Shown here: one piece after another, positions 22,997 to 37,900 of the stretch
Layout: each line of letters starts with the position of its first letter
How positions within the stretch are numbered: position 1 is the stretch's first letter
Assembly (NCBI GenBank): GCA_022818135.1
Contig: JAFMSR010000018.1
Coordinates: 16,777,037-16,841,036 of the forward strand
Length of the DNA stretch: 64,000 nucleotides
Reading direction: 5' to 3'
Source of the DNA: Saxidomus purpurata
Lineage: Eukaryota; Mollusca; Bivalvia; Venerida; Veneridae
Translations under genes and position numbers: made by a program
The notes under the pieces: generated by a model
Told to the model about the DNA's origin: nothing
Database searches by the model: none
Seen by the model: only the letters and a program-made list of their open reading frames with translations

Positions 22997-25900
22997 TTTA
23001 TTATAATATATTTAGTTTGAAAAGGTAACATACATGTATTATGATATAATTAGCGGAACGCTGTAAAAACAATGCAGCCTTCTATAGACAATAATATACA
23101 AACGACTCGCCACAATTAAATATATCTGCGCAATTATTTTACATTAAAATTTGGTAAAGTAAACCAGTACGTATCGGTAAAACACGCATGCACGATGTAT
23201 TAATAAATAATACAATAAGGAATACAGTGTTATGACGCAAAACTATTACAATAATCTTATCAGATCATATTCTATTCATGATTTCACCAACAGACAACTA
23301 ATTCGATTCATAAGTATGTTTTAATTTGTTCCCTTACCATTTACATGAACAATGTATTCAGTTAGTATACCTTAAAACCCAGCAAACATAAATATTGCAA
23401 GGATTTATCTAAAAGATAGAATTTATATTAAACTTTAAAGTTGCTCGCTCTCAGATTTTGGTAAAAAAATAAAGTTCTTCAAACTGTATGTAAATAACGT
23501 ATTTTAAAATATATGGTCATATAAAAAGGCTCCACTATAAATTCATGTCACGTTTATCTCTGAATTTCAATAAATACGCTACAAAATTCAAAAGCGTTGC
23601 AAACGCTTTTGAAATTTCAATATGAATATAGTGTAGCGGTGCCGTGTAACCGACCTTTTCAATCGATTTCTGCAAATTCCTACCTAGATTTTTGCTTATT
23701 TTTTTATAATAGCCTTTAGTTTTATATTTATGATAAAGACTATCAATTATTTTGAAAAATACCTTTTTCAACGGTAACTGAGAGCGAGCAGCTTTAAAAG
23801 TTGTAAGCTTCTTTGCACTTCTGACATTTGGTATTTAATTCCAGTTTGTCATACTGTTATATAATGAATCTTTGAAAGGTGTATTTAAAGCTTAAAATTA
23901 TTTTTGAAATAAATTAAAGTATGTTATGTTCATTATTTGAAAATGGTTGCAGATCTGTCACTTTTATAGAATATTAAGTAATGTTTTGTGTTTGCAGTTG
24001 AAGGACAATGCACGGCTGCCACAAAGCCCCTTCAGATAAATGCATCGTACACACCATATTATTTAACCTCAACAAATTATCCGGACCCTTATCTCGCGTA
24101 AGAGTTTTTAAACTGTTACTTTGATTTAAAGAAATTGCGTTGATATATGTCAGAAACGAATTTTAAAACAGTACATGTAGCTTTTTTGTTTGTTTCCGCG
24201 TATCAGCGGCCGACATTACATTGAAATTTAAGTTCCACGTATTCTTTACAAAATCAAACAATGAGGATGAATTGCTGTTCATATACATATTTCATTTACT
24301 TACATACAGGTATTCAGACTGTGCATGGATTATAAAGGCACCGTCAGAGTACGACAAGATCATCATTAATATTGAACATATTGAAATTGAGGGAATTACT
24401 GCGCCATGCAAATACGATTACGTGGCTGTTTATGACGGAGGTAGTTTATTTTAAATTAAACCTAAATAAATTTTTGAAATTGTTTTGTCCAATCGCAACG
24501 CAGTATTCGCTTCATTTTATCTGTCGTAAATCAAAAATTTTATATACCGAATCAGTAATAGGGCAGATACTGCTGATTAACAAAAAATAATTTCAATTAC
24601 TAAGTAGGTTAATGTTCATTCTAATGCATTTACAACAATAAATTGGTGGCGCCGTGGTGGCGCCGCATGTGCTGCGCCAGACCAATTTATTATCGTTAAT
24701 GCATCAAAATGAACACTAACCTATACTAAGTATTTATGACAATGAATAGGCTGCAACTTATTTTGAAAAACTTTATGATTTATTCACTAAGTATTTTGAT
24801 GCATTTACGAAAATAAATTTGTTAGGCGCGCTGAATGCCGCGCACGCAATTTATTGTAGTAAATGTATCAAAATGAACATTAACCTACTTAGTGATTCAA
24901 ATTATCTTTTTGGAAATCGTCACTGTTTACAGACTCGGTATATAATTATTGATTTACCCAAGTTAAAGTGCAGCAAATTCTGCACAGCGATTGGACCAAA
25001 AACGAATTTCAAACATTAAGTTTTGGCAAGCACTCGTGCCGGAAGAAAATATAGGGAGAAGTCTCGTTTGATATCCACTGAAAGAATTCAGACTATCGGC
25101 CTCGAGCTAAGACAAGACAGTGCGTAGCTTATTTCAGTTGGCAAGACATAGAAAAGAGCGAAAGGTAAACATTGTTTAGCTTTTATAAGGGACATCAATA
25201 ATTTACCAAATTTATAAGATCAACAAGTACATTGTATATATAAAGCTTTGAAATAAAGATACAGCAAACTCGAGACTGTTTACGGGCGACATTTTGTTCC
25301 CCAATATAATACTTTATTATTACCCGTTAAAGGCGGAGTTAGCGTTGTCCGTCTGTCCTTACTTCCTGTGCCATAACTAACAAACCAACGGATAGAATTT
25401 TATGATACTTGAAATAAGTATACAAGAGCATAATGCCGCGGCGCACGCGTAACTTTCGTCAAGATTGTCTTTGATTCCCCAGAGTAACTGCCCTTTAATT
25501 GTTGTTTTCTTCTAAATTCAATATAGAAACATTAAAATTCTATTTCTCTGCAACTAATTATCAAAATGAAATTGTAATTGGCTCAAATAATTTAATGATC
25601 ACTCTTACTAATATCCACACTCTGCCCTTTGATTTTTTAAGAAATTGAGGCCCTCAAGGGGGTGTAGCACTATTCTTAAATATTTAATATAGAAACTTTT
25701 TTCTTCTGAAACTTATAGTCCTGATTTAATTTAACTTACAACAACTGAGTTCTGTATCACTGTAAGATGTAGAAAAAAGAATTACCACTCAGTGATGAAG
25801 CCGAAATGGGGTAGTGGAATTTCAAAAATTCTCTTTTTTTTCTGAAAAGGCTTGTCAGAATTTGATTTCGGTTGGCACGACTAATCAATTTTGTTTTCTC

Positions 25901-28900
25901 TAACAACGGAATATTCAGAAACTGGATTTTTACAGAAATGAGGCCCTTAAGGGGATGCAGTGCTTTTCTTACATAATTGTTCTATATAGAAACTTAAAGT
26001 GACATTATGCGCATTTTTTTCAAGTAAAAATCCAGCTGAAAATGGTGTGTGTACAAAAGTGTAGAGGAAATAATCGCTTTTAACCCAATACACCAAACTC
26101 TTCCCGCTACCAGTATGAAAAAATAACTTTCCAAATATTGATTTTCTTATTTGACTGGGAGAGTCAATTTAAGAAAAGAACAACTGCATGCAGGAGTTGC
26201 TTCCCTTCCACTGCAGAAATCTACCAATATCAACAACGACACAATCAAGTATCATTTTATCAGTCCGATTTTTTTATATCTAAAGCACCAACTTCAAATA
26301 CTAATGCGGCACAATCATTAATTTAACACATTTAAATGCACAACAACCAAAAACTGCTTTTATAAAACTGTCACCAAAAATACACTATGTGCAGTGAGAT
26401 GTCACTTTAAGAATTCTTGTTATCTGAAACTAATAGTACTGATTTTTATTTAACTTAGAACGCATAAGTTTGTGACTTTAACTTGAAGAAAAAAATATCT
26501 TTTTTTAAAATTCTGAAACAGACAGACCAATACACTTTCCACTTGTTATTTTTTTTGTTCTTGGGAATCTGAGTTTGATTTTTGTTTTCATCACGACTGT
26601 CGATGTTGCTCATGAGGGTCCATGGACCTTGCTTACAATGGGATCTAAGTAGATCCAATGTCGTGTAGCATCAGTAATGAAGAACTCCCTTCGGTCGTTA
26701 TAATTTCTGTGACAATATTGAATCAAAATAACATGCCAAAGATATAAAACCGTATCTGTCCGGCAGTTGAATATGAAAAAGAATCATTGAATTCCACCAC
26801 GTAGCGACGATTTTTTCCGCATTTTAAAATATGATACCGCATTTTAATGTTACATCTTATACCTCGGTCAAACATCCGTACGATGTCCGTACAAATTAAA
26901 AAAGCTTACGACTACACCAACTTTTAAATCAGTACGGTCTCCGTACAATCGTAACTTCTGGGCTCATGGGCGATTTTGCAACATTTCGACCGAAAACCTA
27001 CTCGTATGGAGCTCGTAGCGTGGATGTGACCAGGGCATAAACAGTAAACAAGAAGAAACAAAAAGCTCGCCGGGGTCAATAAATGAGATAATTTAAAATT
27101 GAATGAGATAATCTTTTATAATTAGTTGTTTACAATTGAAATAAATCTGCATCTGAAGTAACTTCGGTATACTGTCTGATCGGTCATTCATCTGAATTAG
27201 CTTCTTTATACTTGTTCATTCATTTGTTTTCAACCTACACATATCTGCCATAGAAATAATTATAATACATTTGTTGATTTGAATTACAACAGATACAGGT
27301 CTTCTATAAGAAACAGCATTGATAAATTTGTTCGTTTATTTGTTTACAACAGAAACACGTCTGCAACAGAGTTTGTAAGTTCAACTGTTCCCAACCAATT
27401 TAGGTCTTCAACAGTACCGTTGTTTCTTCGTTTAGGTCTACAAAAGAAAGTAGAATCTAGTACTAATAAATATGTGTCTTTTGTATTAAAATGATTTATG
27501 TAAGCAACAGAGATACAGCAACAGTAAGTTCACCTGGCTACAAACAGTATAAGTCTACCTATAAGGTTGTAACAGGAAACATGAGTGTTGTGTGCTTACA
27601 ACTTCTTTTGTCGTGGTTTGGGAGCAGCTAAATTAGACCAATAATGTTGTAACAATATACCTTATGAAAGGGGCATACCCTACAACTAACAGATTATTTT
27701 GTTCAAATAAGCCCAAATGTACGTAAAATAATAGTTCTAAAATGACCCGTTCCGTTTGTCAGTTAAACAAAGAAAGAACTCAGTTAATTTAAAATCTGCA
27801 ATAAACCACGTTTTGACACGCAGTCCGTCATGTCTTCACAAATTATGCTTTATTACTTACTTATAAATGTCCGAGTAAAATATAGCCCTTTGCATTTATA
27901 TCTGTTTTATATAACTCAGTCATGTAAGATCGAAATAATATGCTTTAAGCGTTGTACACTGTCTAATAAACAATCCTTTGTCGTTCAGATGCTTACTTAT
28001 AAACCACTCAGGCTTACGGCCTTCGTGGTTTATTACCGCGCAACAGAACTCTGAATTGTTGTTTATTACACGATGAACACCGATCAAACGGATATTATAT
28101 CCTAAATAAATGTCTAGTTTGAAATGCCAATATAGCGACCTTTTATGAGAAATCACTATCCACCCAAAAATTAGAACCGGTTATAAAATGAAGGTTTAGC
28201 GGCACTTCAACATGATTTACCTTAATTAATAAAAATGTATCTTGCCGATTACTACGGAAGTGCTTATTTTGGTTGAATCTTTAAAGTGACATTATGCGCA
28301 TTTTTTTCAAGTAAAAATCCAGCTGAAAATGGTGTGTGTACAAAAGTGTAGAGGAAATAATAGCTTTTAACCCAACACACCAAACTCTTCCCGCTACCAG
28401 TATGAAAAAATAACTTTCCAAATATTGATTTTCTTATTTGACTGGGAGAGTCAATTTAAGAAAAGAACAACTGCATGCAGGAGTTGCTTCCCTTCCACTG
28501 CAGAAATCTCTACCAACATCAACAACGACACAATCAACTATCATTTTATCAGTCCGATTTTTTTATATCTAAAGCACCAACTTCAAATACGTATGCGGCA
28601 TAATCATTAATATAACACATTCAAATGCACAACAACCAAAAAATGCTTTTATAAAATTGTCACCAAAAATACACTATGTGCAGTAAGATGCGCATAATGT
28701 CACTTTAATGTTTGGAGAAATAATCATTCCATTCACATATTATTTATTATTTTTAGTTACATGCATCAAGTTTAATGGTATCCCTCTTCAACATGTAAAC
28801 ATAAAGTATAGCAGTAATTTGTTTTTCTTAATTTTTACAGAGGATAATACTGCAACAGAGTTAGCTAAAATATGCAGTGCGAATGAGAAAAGCGTAAATG

Positions 28901-31900
28901 CATTGGTGTCAAGCACTGACACTTTCTACGTGGCATTTATTTCCGACTTTGCTGTTCAGTACGACGGTTTTAATATGCTAGTTTTCTCAAATGATACAGG
29001 TCAGCAATTTTTATTTGTACGAAATTATATATTTTTTTTAAAGTCTTGGTTATAAATATTGCTCTCTTACAACACATGTAAAAAGTATATACAGCTGAAT
29101 GGTTACGTTTCAAATTTATGATGAATATCTTTTTAAAATTTGTTGATATCTTCATATGCGGTGCCTCAGGTAGCTGTTCATGTATCTTTATTAGCTGTAA
29201 AACTATTTTTCATAGGTGGATATTTTAGAAATGTATATATATAAGCGCTATTTTGAAATCGCGGAAACACAATACAATATTTGTAGAAACAATCGATTTA
29301 AATCTGAATTCAAATTTTGATCGCTGTGAATATCGCAGACATTAAAAGTCCACGAATAGTAAGCACACTCTTAAAACCGTGCATTAAGCATAATTGTTAG
29401 CGTTTTAATGTCTTGTTTTTCAAGTAAACTGACTGCCAAAAGTTGAAATGAGAATTTTCCTTAAGTCATATTTTTTTCAAGAGAATATTTTCACTTCGGT
29501 ATGTATCTTATTCTTCTTGAAGCCTACCAGCCGGACTGTGACGGAAACACGACCTATGTTGCAACAAGTCAGCCACAATTACTCATGTCTCCAAATTTGC
29601 CTGACCTGTATCAGAGGTATGCACCAATGTCCTGAAATGTTAACATGTCCATATTTGTTACAATCTCCAATGTTGAAGCATCTATTCTGTTAGCATCAAT
29701 TAGTTGTTATGACAAACTGTCTAAAATAAACTTTCTTTCTTGCATTTCCGTGTTTCCAAAGTGACTTCTTATTATTAGTATGTACATTTGTACTTAATTT
29801 GAATCATGTAAACTAGCAAATAAAAGTATTTCAAGAAAGGCCTTGTGCTCAGCTTAATTAGTGTTGATCATCATTATGAAATAGCTGTAAAATGCACGTG
29901 TCACATGTATGCTTTTATATATTTGTAATTAAGAAGGTAAACTGTCGTAAAATTGTTTCAGCAACTTTACCTGCCGTATGCAGATTTACCCAGAAACTAC
30001 CTTTTTCGGTGTCAGTTTTTCGATGATATTCATGGATATTGAAAGCTCTTCTGGTTGTACAAAAGATGTTCTTCGATTTTCAAGCGGTATGTATTCATGT
30101 ACGACAAATTAAATGATATTCTTTGATTAAAATAGCATGGTATATCATTGAACTATTTTTGCTCGAATTCTCTGCCACTACTGTACCTATATTTAGCATC
30201 AGCTAGGGATTTTAAATTATATTAACTTCAAATCAAACGTATGCATGCATCGTTACCTGGCCGAATCACATCTGTTGTAAAAATGGGCCTTACTAAACAT
30301 AAAGTAATTCTCTCGGAAGAATACGAAGATGGCCGAGTCAGCATGATTTATTCTAATGTGTGTAAAGTTTGCCGCTTTACTGTTTGTATGCTAACGTGTG
30401 TCGTGCTAGAGGCTTCCTAGCAATTACACTTCCCTTATAATTTGTAGTTGGAGAGACCTCATCCGTTGAGAAGGAAGCAGAATGCACTACCGCAGTGGAA
30501 TATGAATTCAACAACTATCCACTAGAAGTGTCCGGGACGTATGTGGAGCTGGACCTCACCACTGACTCTGACAACAACTACCTAGGCTTTTATTTAATAT
30601 ATTCAGAAATATTCAGTAAGTTTTTATCCTTTTTAACTTTTCTATTTTTTATTACAGTACCTTATGAAAATCGAAAAAAAAATCAAGTTTAATTTTTCAA
30701 ATTTCAAAAAATTCTTTCATATCCTATTCCATTTCTTTAAAAAAAATGACATGTTCCGATTTTTTCAATATTCTGCAAAATCATTTAATCTCTTTTTACA
30801 ATACTTTTTATTTGTTAAGACAGCAATTCATTTTTAGATAGTATTCAGTAAATCTGATTAAATCTATTTATGATTATCATGTGTATCTGATGCATAAAAT
30901 CTATTAATTTTATCTTGAAAAGTGATGCGAACTATTAATAAAAGTGTACGTGTTTACTTTCAAGTGGGAATAAACTTGACCAGTCCACAGAACGAAGACA
31001 CAATTGAATACACTGTGTCTGAAGACGTAGCTACAGGGCATGTGAACGAATCAGTCTGTGTGATTGTGCTCACCTATACTGGAACCTTAAGCTTCTCCAT
31101 AACACCTTCGGTAATATTCTGTTAAGCAAGTTTGGGTCTACTGCTCGAGGTTTCAAATATCCCTTGAATTTTCAATGTTATAAACTATAATCTTTCACTG
31201 AGTTAAATGAAAATGTTTAAAGGACTTTATCAGTGTAACGCAGAGATGTGGTATCTTATCGAATTCAGATGAAAGGTATCCAATAGGTTTAAATCAACTT
31301 TACTTATCTTAATACAACTACTACTGCTGCTGCTGCTGCTGCTGCTACTACTACTAATGATATCTTTATTTCACTAAGGTTACATATAAGGCACATTGTG
31401 AACTATAAACATTAAAAACATATTTCATAAGACCCTCGGAACAACAAAAACAATAGAAAAAACATACATACATGCAAATCACATATACACAGCAAACACA
31501 CTAAATCAGTTTTACAAATATAAATATATATATTATATATTACATGTACTTATAGCTTTTTATCATTCTCTCTATAACAGACGCTTGAAAGCAAATGATA
31601 TTATGAAATATATTATAACTTTACATTGCATTACTAAGACAATAAATAACCAGTGCAAAGTTCCATATGTAAGTAAATTCTACATTTTGTTATAAAGATA
31701 TTTCTTTTAATATCGTTTTTAAAAAACTGTAATTTTAACGATCTCAAATCAATAGGAATACCACTCCAAACTTTAAAACTAGACTAGCCATTGATTGTTA
31801 AATGAAGCCGTTTAGCTAAGTGTTTTAGTTGATAATTGAGCAAATGACCGTGCATTTTATCTTTATGGGATGTTAAACATGATGTTTAATATGTGCATTC

Positions 31901-34900
31901 ATGACTAAATCAAGATTCATTTGTAGTTTAATTTGAATTTCTGACATATTGAAATCAATATTTATTAATTGATATTGTTGATAATACTAATATGATGTAA
32001 CCGTGCAAATATATCACCATTTTTACTTTTGAACTATAGTACGAATCGACGACAGATCGGAATATTACATCCGAGGACACCGACCTATTTGAAATGACAG
32101 ATGATCCACCCTATGCATATTTGGGCTTGAAATCAACATCAAGTTTAGACTACGAAGTCATCAGTAAATTTAGCTTACTTGTAAGGTAATCATACATTAT
32201 GTTACAGACAACTATCCGTAACGTTTACTTCATCATTATTGTTGATATCTTCTTTTATTCACAATTTCGTTAATTCCGAAATAGAGTCATCGCAGAAGAA
32301 AAGTTTTGTACAGAGCAACATTTTGCAGGTTTCTGAACCTACTGGATTCCTACCAGTTCTCGGGCGGAAAATGAACATTTTTGTATTTAGTGTAGCAACA
32401 AATACTAGTAAACCCATAAAATTTTCACAGGATAAACTTAGGTTCTCTGATGACATTATAAACTTGTCAGTTTATCGACTGCGTCCATAGCTTGTTTATA
32501 ATGAGGCCAGAAAAGGGGTACAATTTTTCTCTTTAAAGCCATATCGGGCAACCAATTATCGGGCACTCAACTTTGTGCAAAGCTCTATTCTCAACAAAAA
32601 TGTTTAGTGCTTGTTTTACTGTTATGAATACATGTACGAAAAAGAAAACAATAAATATAAGTATGTTCCATTCAAGATACACATCATTTAACTTGCATTA
32701 TTTACATTTATAGTTTACATGTTCACAAGGATAAAATATGAACAGTAATAATGTTTCTTGCTCATGCTGATCCCTAAAAAAAGAAAAAAAGGGGAAAGCC
32801 AAAAAAAAAAAAAAAACAATTAAGCGTAGTGTGAGCCTTGAACCCTGTCTGCGTGGGTGGCAAACTGTAAACGTAACCACTCGACCATTTCTGATAAATT
32901 CTTTTTATGGTTGTATTTAAAACTACTTATCTCATATCGATTTTATATTACGCCTCATCCGTTACACGGTCTATTTATGTTTAAATTGTATTTCTTGAAT
33001 ATACTTACTTTTACACAATTTTGTTCAAATAATTATATATCTGACATAGTTTCGTTCACATTTTCTGCAATATCGATATTAAGTGTACCTTTACAAACTG
33101 AACCCCTGCTTTTATCTCAGCGCATGCGCAATAAAATCGGAAAAACCCCAACTGCTGGCAGCTTAGGTTATAAATAGTAACACAATAGAGAAGTGATTTA
33201 AGCGGGATATTTAACAAATATGAGGAGTTTGAGTTACCTATTTAGTCACTTACACCGAAAGAACAATCGTCCCAGTGACACGGTTGCCTAATCTAGGACC
33301 TTGAGTACGGCATAAAGCCTGTGCGGTACGAAACATAAAAACGCCCGAAGATCTGGTAGCGCCCGACAACTGGTAGGAATCCAGTAATGTCGCATACCTT
33401 TTGTACACTAAGCTCCTGCTTTTCTAAAAACTGTGGATTATCACCAGAAATTATAGACTGATGTTGAAATAGTCTTATGAATTATAGATTGATAGACACG
33501 GATGTGTCACAGGTGACGTATTCTGTGACGTTTAATATTACAATAACCGATGTTGATGACGTAGCACCGGCTTTCGATAACCTTCCTGGCAACTATACAC
33601 TATCAAGAGGGCAGAAGACAGGTATACAAAATTGAAATGATATACTTTCTTGACTCATAACAAATGTTGTTGTAAACCGCCTTATTAATAACTTAATAAA
33701 AAATGCAATCTTAGTGTATAACCGCTTTTGCACCAATGACACGGTTGCTACTTTTCTATTTTCAAAAGTAGAGGTAAAGTTTTAATTATTCAATGCGAAA
33801 TGGAAGTTACGTGCGTAGGTCTCCCCTAAAACACGAATCTTCTCCATGTACAATCCCTCTGCGGTGCTACTTCTTGACGGTGCACAAACTGAGCGTCTCG
33901 CGGCCCGAGCTTAACTTAACGTGACTGGGAGGCGGCCTGCTCTTCTAGGCCAACAGGCGTATGGACACACCTTTAATACCGATATACAGCTCCCAGCTAG
34001 TATAGGGTCTGGACTCTCTCAAGTTCTCTCCTGTGTTTTCTGGATCGGTGATAGGGAAACCTTGCGAAATGACAGAAGAAGCATAAACAATTCAACTGAT
34101 TTGAAATGTATTGGTCTCAAATAACAGGAGTATATATACAGAAAGAGATGAGTTTCTAAAAAATGTCTTGTAAGGAGAAGATTTCCTCGGGAAAGGGTTT
34201 TCTTTGGGAGATATATTCATTAGAAAACGGGGCTTGAAACTCTTTTTTTGGGGTTTATAGCGTCTAATAAGAGCTAAGGAAATGACATCCCAACTAAGAT
34301 GATTACACACATGGCTGATAATATCTCCCCCATCCGTCTGCCTGTCCGTAACAAAGTTTTTGTCGCGTATATCTCCAAACATATTTGACTTAGAGTCATG
34401 AAAGTTTACAGGAATGTGTATCAGCATTTTCAGTTCTGACCTGGGGATTTTTTAAAAAATTTTTCCATTAATGGCCATTGACTAAATGAAATTTGACAAT
34501 TTTTAATTAGTGTCGCGCGTAACAGAAATACTTTTTCTGGTGTAGCCAGGAAACAAATAGGAATGGTAATCAGTATGTGTAGTTGTGCTACTTGGTGTTT
34601 TGTTTGTGAAATCATCCAGTTCGGTTGAGTTGGGGCAATGACAATTTCTGTCAGTTTGTCTATTTGTCTGTCCGCCAGAATTTTGTGTCGTATATAACCC
34701 AAAATGTGTTTGAGAATAAGTCATGAAAGTTTACACGAAATTAAGATGCTTATCAGCATATGAAGTTTTGCAATCTGTCTGTCTCTTAGTCACACATTTT
34801 GAGCGGCACTTATCTCCAAAAGTATTTGAATCGTGATGATTTACTGGGATGTTTGTTAATAAGTAAAGTTGTGCATGCGAGATTTTTTTATAATGATTAT

Positions 34901-37900
34901 TAATTGGCTAGTTGTGAATGTATTGGAGATGACATTATGGTCTTGTATAAAAACCAACCGTCAAGTTGGCAATGAACATATTCAGAGAGCACTTGGCAAA
35001 GTTTGCATTAACAATCTAATTGTGAAATTGATAAGCTTTTTGAATAAGAGGCACACTGTACGGTTGGATAGAGTTTATTTAAATTTCAGAATATACCCTT
35101 TACGTTTGACTCGCACCTTGTTACATGTGACAATTATTGCAACTCCTTAATTTGTTCGGGTATTTTGTATTCACGCTCTACAACTATGTTTTTTTAAGAC
35201 GTTCTGTCTTCTCTAGGATGATGAACTTATCCTTTTTATTTATTTCAGGTGAGCTTCTATACACGGTAAATGCTACCGACCCTGACGTTTCAACTGAGTA
35301 CAGTCAAATTATCTTTCAAATAAGCTGTAAGTTTTCATAGTGCTGTTATTCGTATACACTCCAAATACTGTCTGATATGGATGTTCTCTACTGATTGAAT
35401 GACTGGCAGTTTTCATCAGAAACTCTTTCATCTTCTATAGGGAAGATCGTTTACTACATTCCTATTGAATACTGAAAATAAATAAACCTAATAAATATGA
35501 TTTATTTAAAACATGTAATAAGAAAAGAAGATTTATATATATATCAACATATATATATTATTATGTTTGAGTAGCTGGGGACATCGATTCAATGTTTGCG
35601 ATAAACGAAACATCTGGAGAAGTGAGACTTGTACAGAATGCCAAACTTGTACCTTTAGCTACACTCACTTATGACCTTACTATAGTTGCTTACAGTGAGT
35701 AATTTGATTTTGTTTTTCAAAAAAGTATTGTAACTTTCTGGTTAAATGTGCTGGCAGCAAATGTTTTTTGAATTTTGTAACCACTGGAGAGCATGATCGC
35801 TGTCAGATCATGATCAGCACCGTTAAATATTCAGTCGGTAATTTTTCACGGTTTGTACCATTGAACAGTTTATGGTACCGTCTAAGTTAAAGGCTGAATA
35901 AAGACTATACATAAGTTCAGCAGATCATGACATTTAGGTTATGTCTGTGTGTACATGTCGAGTAGTAGATATAGTAACAGTTACAACCGTATTGTATTCT
36001 GTTTATTATTTTTTATACAAGCAGTGTACCTCAAATCCGTTTTATGAATAACATTGTCAGAGCTTCATACAAAACGATAATTAATTGTATGACAGACTAA
36101 TTCACTTACATGATATCACATGGCTATCAGATATTGTTTCGCAATCATTCAGTTTTTAATGTTCGAACAGTCACCTTACAACACTATCTGTAAGTTTTGA
36201 TATTTTTACACATGTTAACATGTTCTACAAAATGTAAGTAATAACCTGCATCTAAATAATATGAAAAATATGTGATCATTTTTTTTCAATATATCTCTGT
36301 ACGCAAAGGTGTGTCTGTCAGTAGTGGACTACAAGCATCTTCCGATCTAACTATAAATGTATCACCGGACAGTCCACCTGAATGCACACATGATACAGTT
36401 TGGGGAGATACAGTGGACGTAAACCTAGCAGTAGCTGGGACACAAGTTCAGGTAAATAAATAGTGCAATTTTTATTTTATTGACTTTATTTTTATAAACA
36501 GCCTTTGACTCGATATTATAACTTTTAACTTTAGGGATTCTCTTTACTTCTCGTTTTGTGTTTGAAATATTTTATTATACTATTGTTTTCTGGTAGTATT
36601 GTGGCAGTATTGTATATTTTTGTATGTGTTCATTCTTCGACTGATTATCATGAACTAATTTGAAAAATATGGGGTTGTTATGGTGACCGAGTGGTCCAAG
36701 ACATGCTTATTTTGCATTGCTAGATGATTGTTGCCACATCATTATATGTTTGTATTCTGGATTCAGCTCTGAAAATAAACACTAATCTTTGATTAGCTGC
36801 TAAAATATATAAGATTGAAGTATCATGTTGTACCATTTCAGTATTCCGACTCATGTATCTTATAATTCTATTTCAGTTATTAGACATATGGAATTGTTCC
36901 GATGACAACAACAACATAACTTACTCCATCGAGTCAGGTATTTGTTTTGATGTAGCTGTCAGCGACCAATCAAAATCAACAGCCACTCATTCTCTATATA
37001 GTGCAAAGTTTTATTTCTGATTATACTACTGGTATCTGAAATAAAGTGGTATGAAAACAAACGTAAAACTTTTGAATCACATAACTATTCATTTGAGAAC
37101 ATATACGTCATTTTATGCTGAACCTCCTTTAAACACCACCCGAATATCAGTTTTTAATCCGCTTTCAGTGAGTCCGAGTCTGACAACAACACTCTTCAGT
37201 ATTGATGCGGATGGTGAGGTTACATTACTGAGAATGTTTAATATAACGGAGGTTGTAAACCGACAATTTATGTTGGAAATCGGCGTTACAGATTCTGTTG
37301 GACAAATGGTACGTTAAAGTAATAAATTTTCTACACATCTAAATATCGTATTAAGCCCTTTTTCTGATGTCATACATATTACTGGGAAAACACACTGGTT
37401 GTGTCTGTAGCGCATTGTCTCACAGTTATCAATTTGATACTTTAGCGTCAAAATTGCACTATTTTTATGTCGTTTCATTTTAATACGGATTGTTGTTAAG
37501 TATTGTTTTATTTCACACAATAGGTCACCTTTCATATGTATATGAACGTCACTTCCTTAACGTGCCTTCCAAATCCGAGAAATCTGTACGTCCGGATGGA
37601 TCAAGGTAAGGCATTCTTAATAACGAGGATAAACTTACGTAATAACATTGATATTTAATCACTTTTGCATCATGCTTGTCCATGATAATTCTTCACCATG
37701 TTATTTAGGTTCCTTTTCCGAATATCGTAGGTCCGTCATCAATTACTGAAGTCCAATTACTTGGTATTTTCAGTTATATCATTAGAAATAGATACATTTT
37801 AGTGAGTCAAATAAAATCGGATTTTAAATTGTTCCATTTTGTTTCGTTGGGTCGATTACTCCAACAACTGATGAATCACACTTTTATATCATATAAAGTT

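Larger units (their letters stand above)
21156..28999 (+). other. Gene B exons 1-4: signal peptide and CUB-like domain 1
   Basis: Same plan as gene A: VEGQC, then STNYPDPYL in place of SPNYPADYP, DCAWIIKAPSEYDK, PCKYDYVAVYDG, KICSANE and GFNMLVFSND. The four cysteines are kept. Exon 3 is joined by a single acceptor (cttacatacag) without the decoy array of gene A. Confidence 0.85.
30965..36451 (+). other. Gene B exons 8-13: two cadherin-type repeats
   Basis: Carries YTVSEDVATGH, SSLDYEV, TDVDDVAPAFDNLPGNY, VNATDPDVS and INETSGEVRLVQ. Exon 10 differs from gene A at only 3 of 44 residues. The calcium-site motifs are retained at the first repeat boundary and lost at the second (DSPPEC), as in gene A. 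Confidence 0.85.

Noticed and set aside
21455..23031. Poly-isoleucine and poly-leucine open frames
   Set aside because: Direct translation of AAT microsatellites.
27275..27540. Repeated caacagaaacacgtctgcaacagag phrases as extra copies of exon 4
   Set aside because: Short resemblance to the start of exon 4 only, no continuing similarity or splice sites.
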